Shown one piece after another: positions 1 through 12,700 of a stretch of DNA of 64,000 nt. The DNA comes from Dallia pectoralis (taxonomy: Eukaryota; Chordata; Actinopteri; Esociformes; Umbridae): assembly GCA_029465975.1 (NCBI GenBank), contig CM055730.1, forward strand, positions 7,491,758 to 7,555,757, written 5' to 3'. Below the pieces are notes generated by a model that saw nothing but the letters and a program-made list of their open reading frames with translations, searched no databases and had not been told where the DNA came from. How positions within the stretch are numbered: position 1 is the stretch's first letter; every line of letters begins with the position of its first letter. A program made the position numbers and the translations under genes.

Positions 1-665
1 TCAACACATTGACCATTGACAGTGAGCTTGAAAAACAGGAAACATCAATTGATTGTCTAATCCGGGACAGAAAAAAATGTCATTAGAATATTTCCATGTA
101 TAGTTTTTCTAGTGAATTTTTCTAAAATGTCTGCCTCTTTATTTATAGTTTTATTCCACTCTCATGTTTTACCTTTTTTATTCAACCACACTCTGTGTCC
201 ATTTATAGGCCAACTTTCCCCTTGCTCATTCCATTTTCGGTTATTTGTAACAGATCAAGATTAGGTATAATGACAAAATTATTGAGGTTCAGGTTATGGT
301 CATTGGTTAGGTTTAGGACTTGGGGATAAGAAACGTGTATTCCTGGGTTAGGATTAGGTTTCAAAAGGGGAACACTAACCCCTAAACTTAATATAACTGT
401 GAAACTAATAATTGGGGGGAGTCAGATAGAGGTGCAGAGTGAAGCTTGTAGCAAACAGAGCACAGCTTATGATTGGCTGACCAGTATTGACAAGTGTTCC
501 TAACCACGCCTACTTTCTAACGGATGGGACGCCACTTTTCAAGCTGTTGCATTTTTTTTTATTGTTGAAGGTTTTAATAGGCATCGTTACATTTGATAAA
601 TATTTGTCAATTAACCGCTACTTGAGAAGGAGCATAATATAATATTTGATAGAAATTAGCTTATA
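1..665. other. Upstream flank of the cytohesin gene, no gene seen
   Basis: No coding exon or RNA gene is recognisable. An inverted CCAAT-type sequence (gattggctg, about 471-479) lies roughly 190 bases before the first coding exon and could belong to the promoter of the gene starting at 666. No transcription start can be fixed from sequence alone. Confidence 0.4.
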
Positions 666-693
666 ATGGTTCGGAAGTCAGAAGACGAAGTGG
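666..693 (+). CDS. cyth1: Cytohesin exon 1 (start codon)
   Basis: ATG at 666 opens a 28-nt coding exon (MVRKSEDEV plus one base) followed by a strong donor (G|GTGAGT). The leftover base joins the TG that opens exon 2 at 5955 to give V-PEDL. The phase match and a short MV-K-ED leader of the kind I recall for cytohesin isoforms support this start. It leaves a first intron of about 5.3 kb. A second, alternative first exon would not be recognisable here. Confidence 0.75.
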
Positions 694-3600
694 GTGAGTT
701 AGCGAAGGTCTTTGGTAATATAATAGTGTACTACTATAATTAGCTGAGCTCGCAAGCGTTTACTACTTATTGTATGCCTTGTAGACATTTGTAGATATTT
801 CATATTGTTACATTGTTTCTGTTGTGTATCAGAACCTGCAAAAGCGCAACAAGTTGGCCGACCAGTAAAATCATCCTTATTTTCTATCGATCTATGACGT
901 CAATTTAGCGGAATACATTGAAGCCATCGAATCTTTTTTGTGTGTTGTGCAACATAGAACTTATAATACGCGGTATAAAACGACAAGGTCTATTGATCCA
1001 GTTTCAGTTAAAGGGAATTGTGTGTGAAATAGTCTAGTGCAGAAGGCTACTTGGTTGACTTTAATTTACCTTAACTGAAAAGTATAACCAAGTTTAGTTC
1101 CTTTACTGATTTATCTGCCTTTAATCTCCAACCCCTCTGTCAGTGAAAATTTATGGAAAAATACTTTACGTCGGTGGTCGTGGTAGTTAAATAAAAATAA
1201 TAATTAATTTGTCTTGTAATGTCTGCTACTAGGCAGCAGGCGTCCCCACTCACCACCGCAATTGCTTGGTTTGCGTGTTGGCAACATTCCCCTGAATTAA
1301 CTCTCACTCACCTACACACACACACACGTCTGACCAGTATCTATTTTCCTTATTCCTTAACCTCGATAACCAAACATTTATGCCCACACGTTACCTATCC
1401 AAAAAGCCTAACCCCAAACATAATGAGTAAGTCACTTAACCCAAATTCTAACACATGACCGGCTGTGCATTTTATTCAAAATGCAAGTGATACTTGTATA
1501 TTATTTTCATTCAAATCAACTTTTTTAGTAACTGAGACTGTAGCGAAACTTTGAAACAAAGGTTTATTCATTCTCACATGGAGGACAAGTTGTTCATATT
1601 ATCGGGAAAAAAAGGAAAAAGATAATGGAATCATTGACCCACATTTAATTTAGCTTTAGGCACACGTGTGTTTAAACATACATGTTTGTATGTAACAGAG
1701 TGCTCTTTCCTGCACAGGGATTTTTTAAAATCACTGATTCAGAGATGTGGAGCCAGCCAGGCCTGTGTGTATGTGGCTGGGTGTGTGTGTGTGTGTGTCG
1801 GTGTGTCCACAAGGTAGAGCCTGCGTAATGCTTAGAAGGAATGAGGGTGGAGTTTAGGGTGAAGGTTTGGGTGGAGGTTAGGTAGGAGTTTATGGTGGAG
1901 GTTAGGTAGGAGTTTAGGGTGGAGTTTAGGTAGGAGTTTGGGGTGGAGTTTATGGTGGAGGTTAGGTAGGAGTTTAGGGTGGAGGTTTGGGTGGAGGTTA
2001 GGGTGGAGGTTAGGTAGGAGTTTAGGGTGGAGGTTAGGTAGGAGTTTAGGGTGGAGGTTAGGTAGGAGTTTAGGGTGGAGGTTTGGGTGGAGGTTAGGGT
2101 GGAGGTTAGGTAGGAGTTTAGGGTGGAGGTTAGGTAGGAGTTTAGGGTGGAGGTTTGGGTGGAGGTTAGGGTGGAGGTTAGGTAGGAGTTTATTGTGGAG
2201 GTTAGGTAGGAGTTTAGGGTGGAGGTTAGGTAGGAGTTTAGGGTGGAGTTTAGGGTGGAGGTTAGGTAGGAGTTTAGGGTGAAGGTTTGGGTGGAGGTTA
2301 GGTGGAGTTTAGGGTGAAGGTTTGGGTGGAGGTTAGGTAGGAGTTTAAATAGGAGGAGAGAGTAGTTTCCCCCTGTCCTGTCAGTGATCTATCAACAAAT
2401 AGTAGCTTGATCTAAACCCTCCTGAATTTATTACTTGCTCTCTTTCTCGCCGTATTTTTTTGGGGAGCAGTTTGCTGATTCTCTCTCACTATTCGTCTCC
2501 TTTGTTCTCCCTCTTTCTCTCGGACTCTGTGTTGGATTACAGCCTTGTGGTTTGACAGTCAGACAGCATAAGCCTGGAAGGTTAAGGGTTAAGGACAGTC
2601 TGTCCGACCACTGGGGGAGAGGGGGGCTGGGGTTGGTTATTGCTCATGGACTGGAACTGGCTGGGCTACAAAGCTGGTACTGCACAAAGGTTCTGCCGGG
2701 ATATGTACTGGTCTGTTGTGCTGAGATAGTGGTACGCAGAGAGTCCAACTGCTGCAAGACTGGATTAGACAACAACTACAACTGGATTACATAACAACTA
2801 CAACTGGATTACACAACAACTACAACTGGATTAGACAACAACTACAACTGGATTAGACAACAACTACAACTGGATTACATAACAACTACAACTGGATTAG
2901 ACAACAACTACAACTGGATTACATAACAACTACAACTGGATTAGACAACAACTACAACTGGATTACATAACAACTACAACTGGATTACACAACAACTACA
3001 ACTGGATTAGACAACAACTACAACTGGATTACACAACAACTACAACTGGATTACACAACAACTACAACTGGATTAGACAACAACTACAACTGGATTACAT
3101 AACAACTACAACTGGATTACACAACAACTACAACTGTATTAGACAACAACTACAACTGGATTACACAACAACTACAACTGGATTACACAACCACTACAAC
3201 TGGATTAGACAACAACTACAACTGGATTAGACAACAACTACAACTGGATTAGACAACAACTACAACTGGATTAGACAACAACTACAACTGGATTAGACAA
3301 CAATTTAAACTGGATTAGACAGCAACTGAGATGACTATCAACTAAGACTGGACTAGAATCTCAAATAAGACAGGACTAGACATTCAACTAACACTGGACT
3401 AGACTTTCAACTAAGACTGGACTAGGCTTACCTACTAAGACTGGACACTCAACTGGTCTTGCTTATACTAGTGGCCTTTACTGATCTGAACAGGATATTT
3501 TATGGGCTGAGACTGGCCCTGGGACAGTTATTGTACTGGTACATCAGACTGGAGATTGAGGAAATAGGATCTCAGGAAACAGTATACTGGGGGTGACATC

Positions 3601-6600
3601 TGTAACTGGGAGAGACAAACTCACTTCGGTAGGAACACCTTTCAACCAGGAGAAAGTGTGTGTATGTGTGTGTGTCTACTCTTAATCACGCTTATACCTT
3701 CAAACTACCTTATGACATCCAACTCCGGACATCAGGCAGAAACTGAAATACATGCGGAACCTCAGTTGATTGATACACATTGTGTGATGTGTGTGTGATT
3801 GTGTGTGTTAGGGTTGGCACAATAAATGTCTGTGTGTCTGTTTAGATGGACTTCTCAACAACATGAAACCAAAAGACCATCAGAATCACTGAAAAAAATG
3901 TTCTGCTAGTAGAGAGTTTCGAAATTATAGATTTTCTTGTTTTTGGTTGTTGTGTCAATAAGTTCATAGTTTCCTCACCCTTTTTCTAGCCCTGCCCTCA
4001 AAATTGCTTTTTTTGTCTGCTCGTTTAAATCCTAAACTGACACACCTGATTCAAATATTCAAGTAATTGGCAAGGCTTTAGAAGCGCCCTTTCAGAGAGA
4101 CGGTGGAACACCTGGAGGGGCAGTGGAGGATTGTGAACTATTAGGAGGTCCATATTACGTTACATAAACATCTTTACGTTTGACACTGTCCAGATCAAGT
4201 TACAGTATGGAGTTAACACATTTTCAGACTTTTTTAATTTCTGATCTATTGGAATCAAACCTACAACCCCCTTCCATGCTCTAACCATGTACAATACGCA
4301 GGATACACATATCTTTCGCAAGTAAATAAAAATAAAGACAAACTAACAATATCTACAGATTGTTAAGGCTAGCTAGCTGGCTAACCCTGGTGGTCACCGT
4401 TGATTGTCCATGGTGCCAAAGATGCCTTCCTTTTTCCAACAATGTGTTTACTGATAGAAGCAGGAAGAACCACAGGTACTGATGCCATAGACTTTACCCG
4501 GGGGCATTACGGCATTCATACGATATAGCAAAGAGCAGGAAGCCAGTGACGCTATTGTAATCCTGACTGAAGCCATCATAGAGCCTTATGCCTGAGGGGA
4601 AGTCTCATGTCGACTGCTTTCTCAACCTGTGACGACATTAGTTACATATTACACTCATACCACATTAAGGGTATACAGCATTACTCAGTATTTCAGTAAT
4701 GCGTCAGATGTTAGGGACCCAAAGTAGTGGACTCCTCAGTGGCGCTTTGAAGACGCCCAAACCCCAAAGACATATAGATATAATATATAATATAATATAT
4801 ATATTATATAGATATAATAATGATATAATATTACAATATTAATAACTTCCATATCTAATCCGCTAGCATGTCAGATGTTGTGTTATTGTTGTTATCATCG
4901 AGTTTATTCTGATCTGTGGTAGTCAGAGACTTATTGAATATTGCTGGCTTAGTGGCTTTGCAGACAATAGTGAAGATTTTTGAGTAGCTCAGCATTAGAC
5001 AGTGCAGCAGAAAAATACACTTTTCTTTTGGCTGTGAATGGAAAACAACAAATGTCATTGTACCTCAAATTTCACTGTCAACTGGCAACACTGTCACTGG
5101 TCTCCCTATTATACAAAAACAGTTTAGCTGTTTTGCCGATGAAACGTTGGTCTGACATGTGCAGACGACACTCAATACAAGACAAACGCACTTCCATTGA
5201 ATGGAGAAAGTTACTTCAATCAATATTGTATACAACTGTGAGTGTCTACAACTGATATCCAGATTAAATGACTCTCTACATTTCATGGATCTTTCTCAAC
5301 AGTCAGTGACTGGGTGTCTTATTACATACGTATGCGAGCATACACACCCACACACACACACATACACGCTGACCTCTAGACTATCACGAGTTGTGAGAGC
5401 AAGAAATTACTTCATCAACTGGTAAATAATCCATTCTGTTGTCTTCTCCGCTGCAGAAGAATCACATGGATTGGGAGTTGTGTGGCATGTTCTGTGTGTG
5501 CGTGTGCACGAGGAAATAACATTTAATTTACATGTTTTTAAATGTTATGGTGTACCTCAGTTGCTTATAGAGTACAGTCGTGAGGGTGTGTCTTTGGGCC
5601 GTCTCCTTCTTCACTTTTCTGATGGACGCATAGAGCTCTGACATTCTCTTATCTGTGCTCTGCAGATATTGTTAAGGGGTGTGTGTCTGCGAGGGTGGAT
5701 TTGGTCTTGTGAGTACGCTGTGTCGTGCGTCCGGTGGGATGATTTGAGTGTGTGTGTGTCCGGCAGTTGTTTTCCTAGAGGCTGGTGGAGTTACTTGGAT
5801 TTAGATGTAGGCTATGTTGCCATGGTGATTGTGAACAATACCATTTTCCCCTTGTCTGTCTGTCTGTCTCTTTCTTTCTGTCTTTCAGGCACTTTTTTAC
5901 TCCCGCTATCTCTCACTTTGTCTTTCTCTTGTTGAGTCTTGCTCTCTCTTTCAGTGCCTGAGGATCTGAGGCTCGAGGAGAAACAGGAGTTGGAGAGTAT
6001 ACGTCGCAGGAAACAAGAACTACTGCAGGACATTCAGGTAACAGACTGACAGGCAGCTGACAGACAGCTAATAGACAGGCAGCAGACAGACAGCTAATAG
6101 ACAGGCAGCTGACAGACAGCTGACAGACAGGCAGCTGACAGACAGTTAATAGACAGGTATCTGACAGACTGCTTACAGAAAGACAGGCAGCTTACATACA
6201 GACAGGTAGCTTGCAGACAGACCGACAGATATTCGACAGACAGCTATTCTGCAGACAGACAGACAGCCATCAGATGGACAGACAGCAAACAGACAAACAG
6301 CGTTTAATTGTTCAAAAGAAATTGAGAGAGGGACCTCCAACCCCCCAATTTTGGGCCTGATTTCTGTTTGCATGGTGTGACCTCTTCACGGTATGCCCTT
6401 CACTGCCAGATCAAGGGAAAGGATGAGGAGATGAACAGCAACAGAAAGAGGGAGGATCGAGTGCATGATGTTCACTGGTGTGTTAGTCTTTAATGATGGA
6501 CCTGCCTCTGTCTGGGGCTATTAATGTGTTTCTGTCTAGGCCCTTATTCCCATTATGGTGTAGTATTGTAGTCCCGCGCCTGTTCGTGCTAACCCATAAC

Positions 6601-9600
6601 TTGGATGAATTAGGAGGGTACTGGGCCAGCAAATATCTGGTACAGGGCCAGCAAATATCTGCCATTGGGATTGTGTGTGTGTGTATGTGTGTGGTTTTGT
6701 GTGTGTGTGTGTGTGGTTTGTGTACATGTTTGTGTATATCTATAAGACATTTCAGTCTCTCCAGCTCTTCTCTGTCTGCATCTCTCTTTCCGCTGAGTGA
6801 TGAGGGGAGAGGATAAGGAGAGTACAGGGAACATAAAAGACCTCAGCTAGCAGCACGACACCAGTTCCTATCTTAACCAATCATCTTAACAATGCTTCCA
6901 CCAGATGCCTTCTTAGGGTTTCTCACTCAACATCCAGTTAATGTGTCCTGTAGGTATCCTGGAATCCTGAGGAATATATTCTCACCTCCCCGATCTGCCT
7001 CTCTCTCTCTGTCTTTCTCTGTCTCTCTCTCTCTCTCCCTGTCACTCTGTCTCTCTGTCTCTGTCTTTCTGTCTCTTTGTAGCGGCTGAAGGATGAGATA
7101 GCTGAGGCAACCAGTGAAATTGACAACCTGGGTTATTCCAAAGAAAGGTGTGTCTGTATTTGTTTTTTTTTGTCACTCAAGTGAGAACATGTGTGTGTGT
7201 GTGATTTCTGAGAGGGGGACGGGTCTGGGTTTCAAAAACCAAAATATGGTTGTTAATTGTGATGGTGTTTATGACATGTATCAAGTCTATAGCAATGAAT
7301 GTATTAAAACATGCCATATTTACTGTACCAAAGGGTCTGTTCATAATTTCTAAATCAAACATACATGAGGCATAACGAGTGTAAACCCAATAGCTTTATT
7401 TGCAGTTCATATTCATATTTTCGGTGTGTTTTAAAAGTCAGCTGAATGGTTTAAAGTCTATATTTACTGTTTACAAGCGCCATATGCATTTGTTCATCTC
7501 ACTTGAAAACTGTTGTCTTTAGGAAAAGCATGCAAAGGAACAAGCAGGTGTCGATGGGCCGCAAGAAGTTTAACATGGACCCCAAGAAAGTGAGAGTGAA
7601 ACACAATGGACCCCATTCTGTGCTCTGATTGGTGCTCTGGCTGTTTTTCTTTGTTTTAATTGGCAACATGTGTCCAATCAACAGGGGATCCATTTTTTTA
7701 TTGACTGTGGCCTACTGAAGAACACCTGTAACGACATCGCCCAATTTCTCTACAAAGGGGAGGGGCTTAACAAGACTGCTATTGGAGACTTTTTGGGGGA
7801 GAGGTGAGAAACACGAAATGAGGGAGATAAAAAAGACAGCCAGATAAATGTTATGGATGATCTCTAAACTCATCTGGGTTACAATGTATATATATATATA
7901 TGGATAATGTATGTAGATTTTGGTCTAATAATTCACAGTATGCTTTGCTGAATGCAACCCTGAACTTTATATTTAATGTGTTTATGTAGAGAGAACTTAA
8001 ATCTTGAGGTTCTGCAAGCATTTGTGGAGCTACATGAATTCACTGACCTCAACCTGGTGCAGGCTCTCAGGTAAGTAAAACATTTTCCCTATTCGTAACC
8101 ACACAATCGTGCGTGTAGAGCTTTTTCCAGATGAACGCTATGCACCTTGCTCATTAAACACATCTGTGGGGTTTTTGGCTACTTAGAAAGCTCACTCAGA
8201 TGCAGCTATTGAACAAACAGCATCCAATTAGATTCATATATTGATACGATTGAATAAATCGTTTTAGAAATAAAAGTATTTAAAAAAACAACTGACATGG
8301 TACATTGCTGCTTCCCCCAAATCATGTGACCTGAGTCAGCTACCCCTCAAATGAGGTTACCCCGGTACTGGAGCCGGAGACAACAACACTTTTGTTGGCT
8401 GCCGCTGGTTAACATGAATCTGACTATACTGTTAGTAAATATTGTTAGTTATAATTATTACACGTTAACTAACATTTGCTATTTAAACTCTAACATTCAG
8501 AATAACCTTGGGCTTAACTAAAATTCTAACACTAAATGCTAATTTACCCTGAAAATAATCCCTAGGCAAATCTATGTTATCTCCCCTAGACAGTTCCTGT
8601 GGAGTTTTCGGTTGCCAGGTGAAGCTCAGAAGATTGACAGGATGATGGAGGCGTTTGCTAAGAGATACTGTCGCTGTAACCCAGAAGTGTTCCAGCACAG
8701 CGGTACATAAAGGCCATCACACACACGGTGGGATACATTTCACAAAAACATAAATACACTAACTTTCACTTCCCTGTATGTTCCAGATACGTGTTATGTG
8801 TTGTCGTTTGCTGTGATTATGCTGAACACCAGTCTCCATAACCCAAATGTGAAGGACAAGCCATCCCACCATAGATTCATTGCCATGAACAAAGGGATCA
8901 ACGATGGCGGTGACCTACCAGAGGACCTACTAAGGGTATCACTCTCTCTGTCACTTGTACTACACCCCTTCTTTATTAGCATATATCTTTCACTTGTACA
9001 GTGGTATAACCTGAGTCAGGTAAACATCCAGCTAATTAATAGCATCAGATGGGCAAAATTAGGGTTAGCATCAGGTGGGCTAAATTAGGGTTGGCATCAG
9101 GTGGGCTAAATTAGGGTTAGCATCAGGTGGGCTAAATTAGGGTTAGCATCAGGTGGGCTAAATTAGGGTTGGCATCAGGTGGGCTAAATTAGGGTTAGCA
9201 TCAGGTGGGCTAAATTAGGGTAGGCATCAGATGGGCTAAATTAGGGTAGGCATCAGATGGGCTAAATTAGGGTTGGCATCAGGTGGGCTAAATTAGGGTT
9301 AGCATCAGGTGGGCAAAATTAGGGTTGGCATCAGGTGGGCTAAATTAGGGTTAGCATCAGGTGGGCTAAATTAGGGTTAGCATCAGGTGGGCTAAATTAG
9401 GGTTGGCATCAGGTGGGCTAAATTAGGGTTAGCATCAGGTGGGCTAAATTAGGGTTAGCATCAGGTGGGCTAAATTAGGGTTAGCATCAGGTGGGCAAAA
9501 TTAGGGTTAGCATCAGGTGGGCTAAATTAGGGTTAGCATCAGGTGGGCTAAATTAGGGTAGGCATCAGATGGGCTAAATTAGGGTTGGCATCAGGTGGGC

Positions 9601-12600
9601 TAAATTAGGGTTAGCATCAGATGGGTTAAATTAGGGTTAGCATCAGGTGGGCTAAATTAGGGTTGGCATCAGGTGGGCTAAATTAGGGTTAGCATCAGAT
9701 GGGTTAAATTAGGGTTAGCATCAGGTGGGCTAAATTAGGGTTGGCATCAGGTGTTCAAAATTAGGGTTAGCATCAGGTGGGCTAAATTAGGGTAGGCATC
9801 AGGTGGGCTAAATTAGGGTTAGCATCAGGTGGGCTAAATTAGTTTAAACATCCTAGGCTACATTAACTTTCTATATATCCATATGTTTTCCCTTTTATTC
9901 TATACTATAATTGTGGACACACTCACAATTGTGAAACCATCTTGTGTTTGCATCAATGACATCTCTCCTGTCTTTCGCCTCTGTATATAGAACCTGTATG
10001 AGAGTATAAAGAACGAGCCCTTTAAGATCCCAGAGGATGATGGGAATGACCTCACACACACTTTCTTTAACCCCGACCGTGAGGGCTGGCTACTTAAATT
10101 AGGTAGGAGAGTCATGTTTTGGATTTCAAGCACCAGCTGATATCAGGGAAGCTAACATTGTTAATGCTGTAATGCCCACTGGTGGACAGATTCAGAACTA
10201 CACCACATACCGTCTTAGTATTAATAAGTATTGGCAAGTACTTTTGAGTTGTAACATCAATCTCCTTTTGTCTTTTGTCTTCCTCATTTGTTTGGGTGAT
10301 TGTGGTCTCCAGGAGGTATGTAGTATTAAATGTACTGTGTGTCTGGACTCACAGAGTTTTACCCTCCGGCTGTTTGTGCTTTGCTCTTAGGGTGCTGCTT
10401 TGCTAAACTCTGCCACACTTCCCAGAGCTCTGACATATCTATCACAATCTAGGCCTGGTGTAACTATGATGTCTTGTTTATAAAATCTAATGGTTTGTAA
10501 TTGTTGGCAGTTGTGATTTATCTGCTCTGTGCACATGCTTTGAGTTCAAAGGTCAGTGACCGCTAAAAACACCAAACATTTGAACTTAACCATCGATCAG
10601 CATTTAATCTAATGCATTTCGTTCATCGTTAACTTTCTTGATGTTGTGCTGTTTCATATGAGAAGCATGACTGCATTACAGACTTGTACGAACACACTCA
10701 TAGACTCCACCCTGCCTGGTATGGACTAATGTCTGTGTGTAATCAGCCCCCCTTCACTTGTACGACATTTTGTTTTGTTACAGACTTAATTTATAATAAA
10801 TTACATTTATTTGTGCCACACACAATATACCATAATGATAATGCAAAAACACCTTTCCAGAAAATGTTTTATATATTATGTACATAATTATTCAGACTTT
10901 CTAATGAGTACTTTGTCAAACCGTGTCGGATAGCGATGAATCTCCTCTCTAGCCTGTGGTCCTGTGCACTATGGCATTACAAGAAGCGTACTGTATTTTG
11001 CTCTGTTTATCCCTTCAACAACCATGCTTCACCAGAGGGATATTATTAGCCCGGGATGAGCTGTACCTTGTTTTTTCCTGATAAAGTGCAGACCTAATAA
11101 TTCGATTTTTCTCTAATCAGAGCAGAGAATCTGCTTCCTCATGCTCTCAGAGTTATTGAAGTGCTGTTTGGTAAATTCCAGGTGGCACATTATATGCCTT
11201 TTACTCAGGAGTGGCTTCTGTCTAGCATTACCATAAAGGACTGTTGATGGAGTCCTGCAGAGATTGTGAAGGTTTTCCTATCGCTACAGAGAAACTCTCT
11301 TTGAATGGAATTGGGTTCTTGGTCACCTCCCCGATCAAGGACCTCCTTGTCTAGGTACATGTTTTGGCTGGATGACAAGTTCTAGCACGAGTCTGGTCAT
11401 CTATTGTACATTAAGTCTATAACACCGAAAATAAAGGGGTCTGAATACTTTCCAAAGCTGCAATAGCTTCTTCTAACCCTGGCCCTGTGATCTAATATAA
11501 ATACAGGGAGAACTTTGACATTTAACTTATGTGTCAACCTTTTAACCTCCTCAGGAGGGCGTGTGAAGACATGGAAAAGACGGTGGTTCATTCTCACAGA
11601 CAACTGTCTGTACTACTTTGAATACACAACTGTGGGTTTTTCCTTTTTAGTTATCTGTCTCTATTTTCAGTTTACCAGTAGTGGGCTCTAACCATCTCAC
11701 TCAATGTCTCTTGTTGCCTTTTCTCCCTAAAGGATAAGGAGCCCAGAGGTATAATCCCTCTGGAGAATCTGAGTATTAGAGAGGTGATCGACTCCAAGAA
11801 ACCTGTAAGTAAAACATGCTCTTTCTATATTCCTGTACCTTTCTCCTGTTTCCTTGAAGGATCCTCTAAATCACTTTTCAACTTTTCCTTCTCTGTTTTT
11901 TTTCTCCTCAGGATTGTTTTGAGCTGTACATCCCTAACCACAGGGATCAGGTGATCAAGGCGTGTAAGACAGAGGCCGACGGTCGTGTTGTCGAGGGCAA
12001 CCACACATACTATCGAATCTCTGCCCCCACAACTGAGGAAAAGGACGAGTGGATCACCCATATCAAGTGAGCTGGTGGTTAAGTCCTAATAATTTATCTT
12101 TCCTGAAGTACAGACATCAGGCCTTTTCTGTCAAAATCAATGAAGGGAAGTGAACAAGTGCACATGTTGGGAACCTAATTTCTTACGCATCCTAACCAGC
12201 ATCTGCGAAAAAAGGCACACTCACACTTGGCTTGTGGCACAACGCCCCTTCTCCCCAAACATGTTGTGTCAGAATACATTGTGTACAAACTACATTGTGT
12301 ATAAAACAAATATGGTAGCAGTGTGAGTGCAAGGTTACCGAAGGGTTTCAGAGTTCAGTAGGTTAACAGCAGTAGGGAAAACTGTTCCTGAGCCTGCTGG
12401 TGCGTGTCTTTGATGGCGGGGAGCTTGGCACCAATGATGTGCTGGGGGGGGTTTCACCATCCGCTGCAGGGTCTTACGGTCAGCCACAGAGCAACTGTTG
12501 TACCAGACTGTGGTCTTTCTTAATGTATTTGTAAATTGTAAACTTCATGCCGTTTTACCTTCTGCAAATTCTGTCCTATATCAAATGTGAAATAAATACT

Positions 12601-12700
12601 CCTAATACTTCTTTATGACAGAAAAGCCATCAGCAGGGATCCCTTCTATGAGATGTTGGCAGCCCGGAAGAAGAAAGTATCTGCCTTGACAAGCCTGTAG
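666..12700 (+). CDS. cyth1: Cytohesin-1-type ARF guanine-nucleotide exchange factor (13 coding exons)
   Basis: Cytohesins load GTP onto ARF GTPases at the plasma membrane and act in membrane traffic and integrin/cytoskeletal signalling. Exons: 666-693, 5955-6037, 7083-about 7147, 7523-7589, 7685-7803, 7990-8070, 8590-8702, 8787-8935, 9991-10102, 11555-11631, 11733-11804, 11912-12066, 12622-12700. All joins keep frame and total 1,200 nt (399 residues; human CYTH1 is 398). Domain order is an N-terminal coiled coil, Sec7, PH, then a polybasic tail ([13 protein letters not shown], then stop). [19 protein letters not shown] favours CYTH1/3 over CYTH4, and the neighbours DNAH17 and PGS1 favour CYTH1. 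No frameshift or missing motif was seen. Confidence 0.94.
1855..2345. repeat. G-rich minisatellite in cytohesin intron 1
   Basis: About 490 bases of degenerate tandem repeats built from two alternating words, ggaggttaggtaggagttta and gggtggaggtttgggtgga. Runs of G and the TTAGG-like words make the plus strand strongly purine-rich. The open frame through it ([13 protein letters not shown]) is a by-product of the repeat. Confidence 0.9.
2764..3320. repeat. 22-bp minisatellite
   Basis: Roughly 25 tandem copies of a 22-bp unit containing caactacaactggatta, with single-base variants (tagacaa, tacacaa, tacataa). It decays into looser gactggactag-type repeats up to about 3440. It lies in cytohesin intron 1. 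Confidence 0.9.
4780..4835. repeat. TA-rich microsatellite
   Basis: A run of tatata/ataata words about 55 bases long inside cytohesin intron 1. Confidence 0.8.
5955..7589 (+). CDS. cyth1: Cytohesin exons 2-4: N-terminal coiled coil and Sec7 lead-in
   Basis: Exons 5955-6037, 7083-about 7147 and 7523-7589 encode about residues 10-81. The heptad-rich stretch ([18 protein letters not shown], then [19 protein letters not shown]) is the coiled coil that in cytohesins dimerises and binds partners such as GRASP/tamalin and [21 protein letters not shown] then leads into Sec7. Phases 1-0-2-0 are consistent across the joins. Confidence 0.9.
6040..6290. repeat. GACAG-type tandem repeat starting at a splice donor
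   Basis: Imperfect repeats of cagctgacagacag / cagctaatagacaggcag begin within a few bases of the donor of cytohesin exon 2 (CAG|GTAACAGAC) and run for about 250 bases. Confidence 0.85.
7685..8935 (+). CDS. cyth1: Cytohesin exons 5-8: Sec7 exchange domain
   Basis: Exons 7685-7803, 7990-8070, 8590-8702 and 8787-8935 encode about residues 82-235, the catalytic Sec7 domain. Visible hallmarks are [14 protein letters not shown], the glutamic-finger motif [12 protein letters not shown] (Glu near residue 159, which displaces GDP/Mg from ARF) and the hydrophobic-groove motif [15 protein letters not shown]. All key positions are present, so exchange activity is expected. Confidence 0.94.
9045..9842. 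repeat. 26-bp minisatellite containing TTAGGG
   Basis: About 30 head-to-tail copies of a 26-bp unit (ttagggttagcatcaggtgg plus gctaaa) with scattered substitutions (agcatc/ggcatc, aggtgg/agatgg). It fills most of cytohesin intron 8, starting about 110 bases after the donor at 8936. Confidence 0.93.
9991..12700 (+). CDS. cyth1: Cytohesin exons 9-13: PH domain and polybasic tail
   Basis: Exons 9991-10102, 11555-11631, 11733-11804, 11912-12066 and 12622-12700 encode about residues 236-399. [29 protein letters not shown] is the start of the phosphoinositide-binding PH domain, with the basic K/R residues that contact the inositol ring. [18 protein letters not shown] and DEWITHIK finish it, followed by a basic C-terminal helix (AARKKKVS) that helps autoinhibition and membrane binding. 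Direct joining of exons 9 and 10 gives the diglycine form; see the microexon at 10313. Confidence 0.94.
10313..10315 (+). CDS. cyth1: Candidate 3-nt GAG microexon (third PH-domain glycine)
   Basis: In the intron between 10102 and 11555 the sequence ggtctccag|GAG|gtatgt places a lone GAG between a good acceptor and a good donor. Exon 9 ends in phase 1 (TTA G) and exon 10 begins GA GGG. Skipping the triplet gives L-G-G-R; including it gives L-G-G-G-R. This reproduces the known cytohesin diglycine/triglycine alternative splice, which changes preference between PIP3 and PI(4,5)P2. Confidence 0.8.
11290..11465. mobile_element. Decayed interspersed-repeat fragment
   Basis: Words such as ttggtcacctcc, tctagcacgagtctgg and ggggtctgaatactttcc match, from memory, a repeat family widespread in salmonid-type fish genomes. 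No ORF or terminal repeats can be defined. The class is uncertain. Confidence 0.4.
12335..12520. mobile_element. Decayed interspersed-repeat fragment
   Basis: The segment contains actgttcctgagcctgctgg, ggcggggagcttggcaccaa and cagggtcttacggtcagcca, words I recall from a common fish DNA-transposon-derived repeat. It lies in the last cytohesin intron (12067-12621). No coding capacity is left. Confidence 0.45.

Larger units (their letters stand above)
694..5954 (+). other. Cytohesin intron 1
   Basis: This is a 5.3-kb intron. A palindromic cAMP-response element (TGACGTCA) lies at 895-902, about 200 bases inside, and could serve a first-intron enhancer. Two minisatellites occupy about 1855-2345 and 2764-3320. 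Stretches 3440-4780 and 4830-5950 contain unassigned AT-rich sequence with no convincing exon; short ORFs there lack splice-compatible similarity to the gene. Confidence 0.5.

Noticed and set aside
1938..2282. ORF with [10 protein letters not shown] repeats
   Set aside because: Translation of a G-rich minisatellite in cytohesin intron 1.
9045..9842. Interstitial telomere
   Set aside because: Only one to two TTAGGG words occur per 26-bp unit. It is a minisatellite, not a run of telomere repeats.
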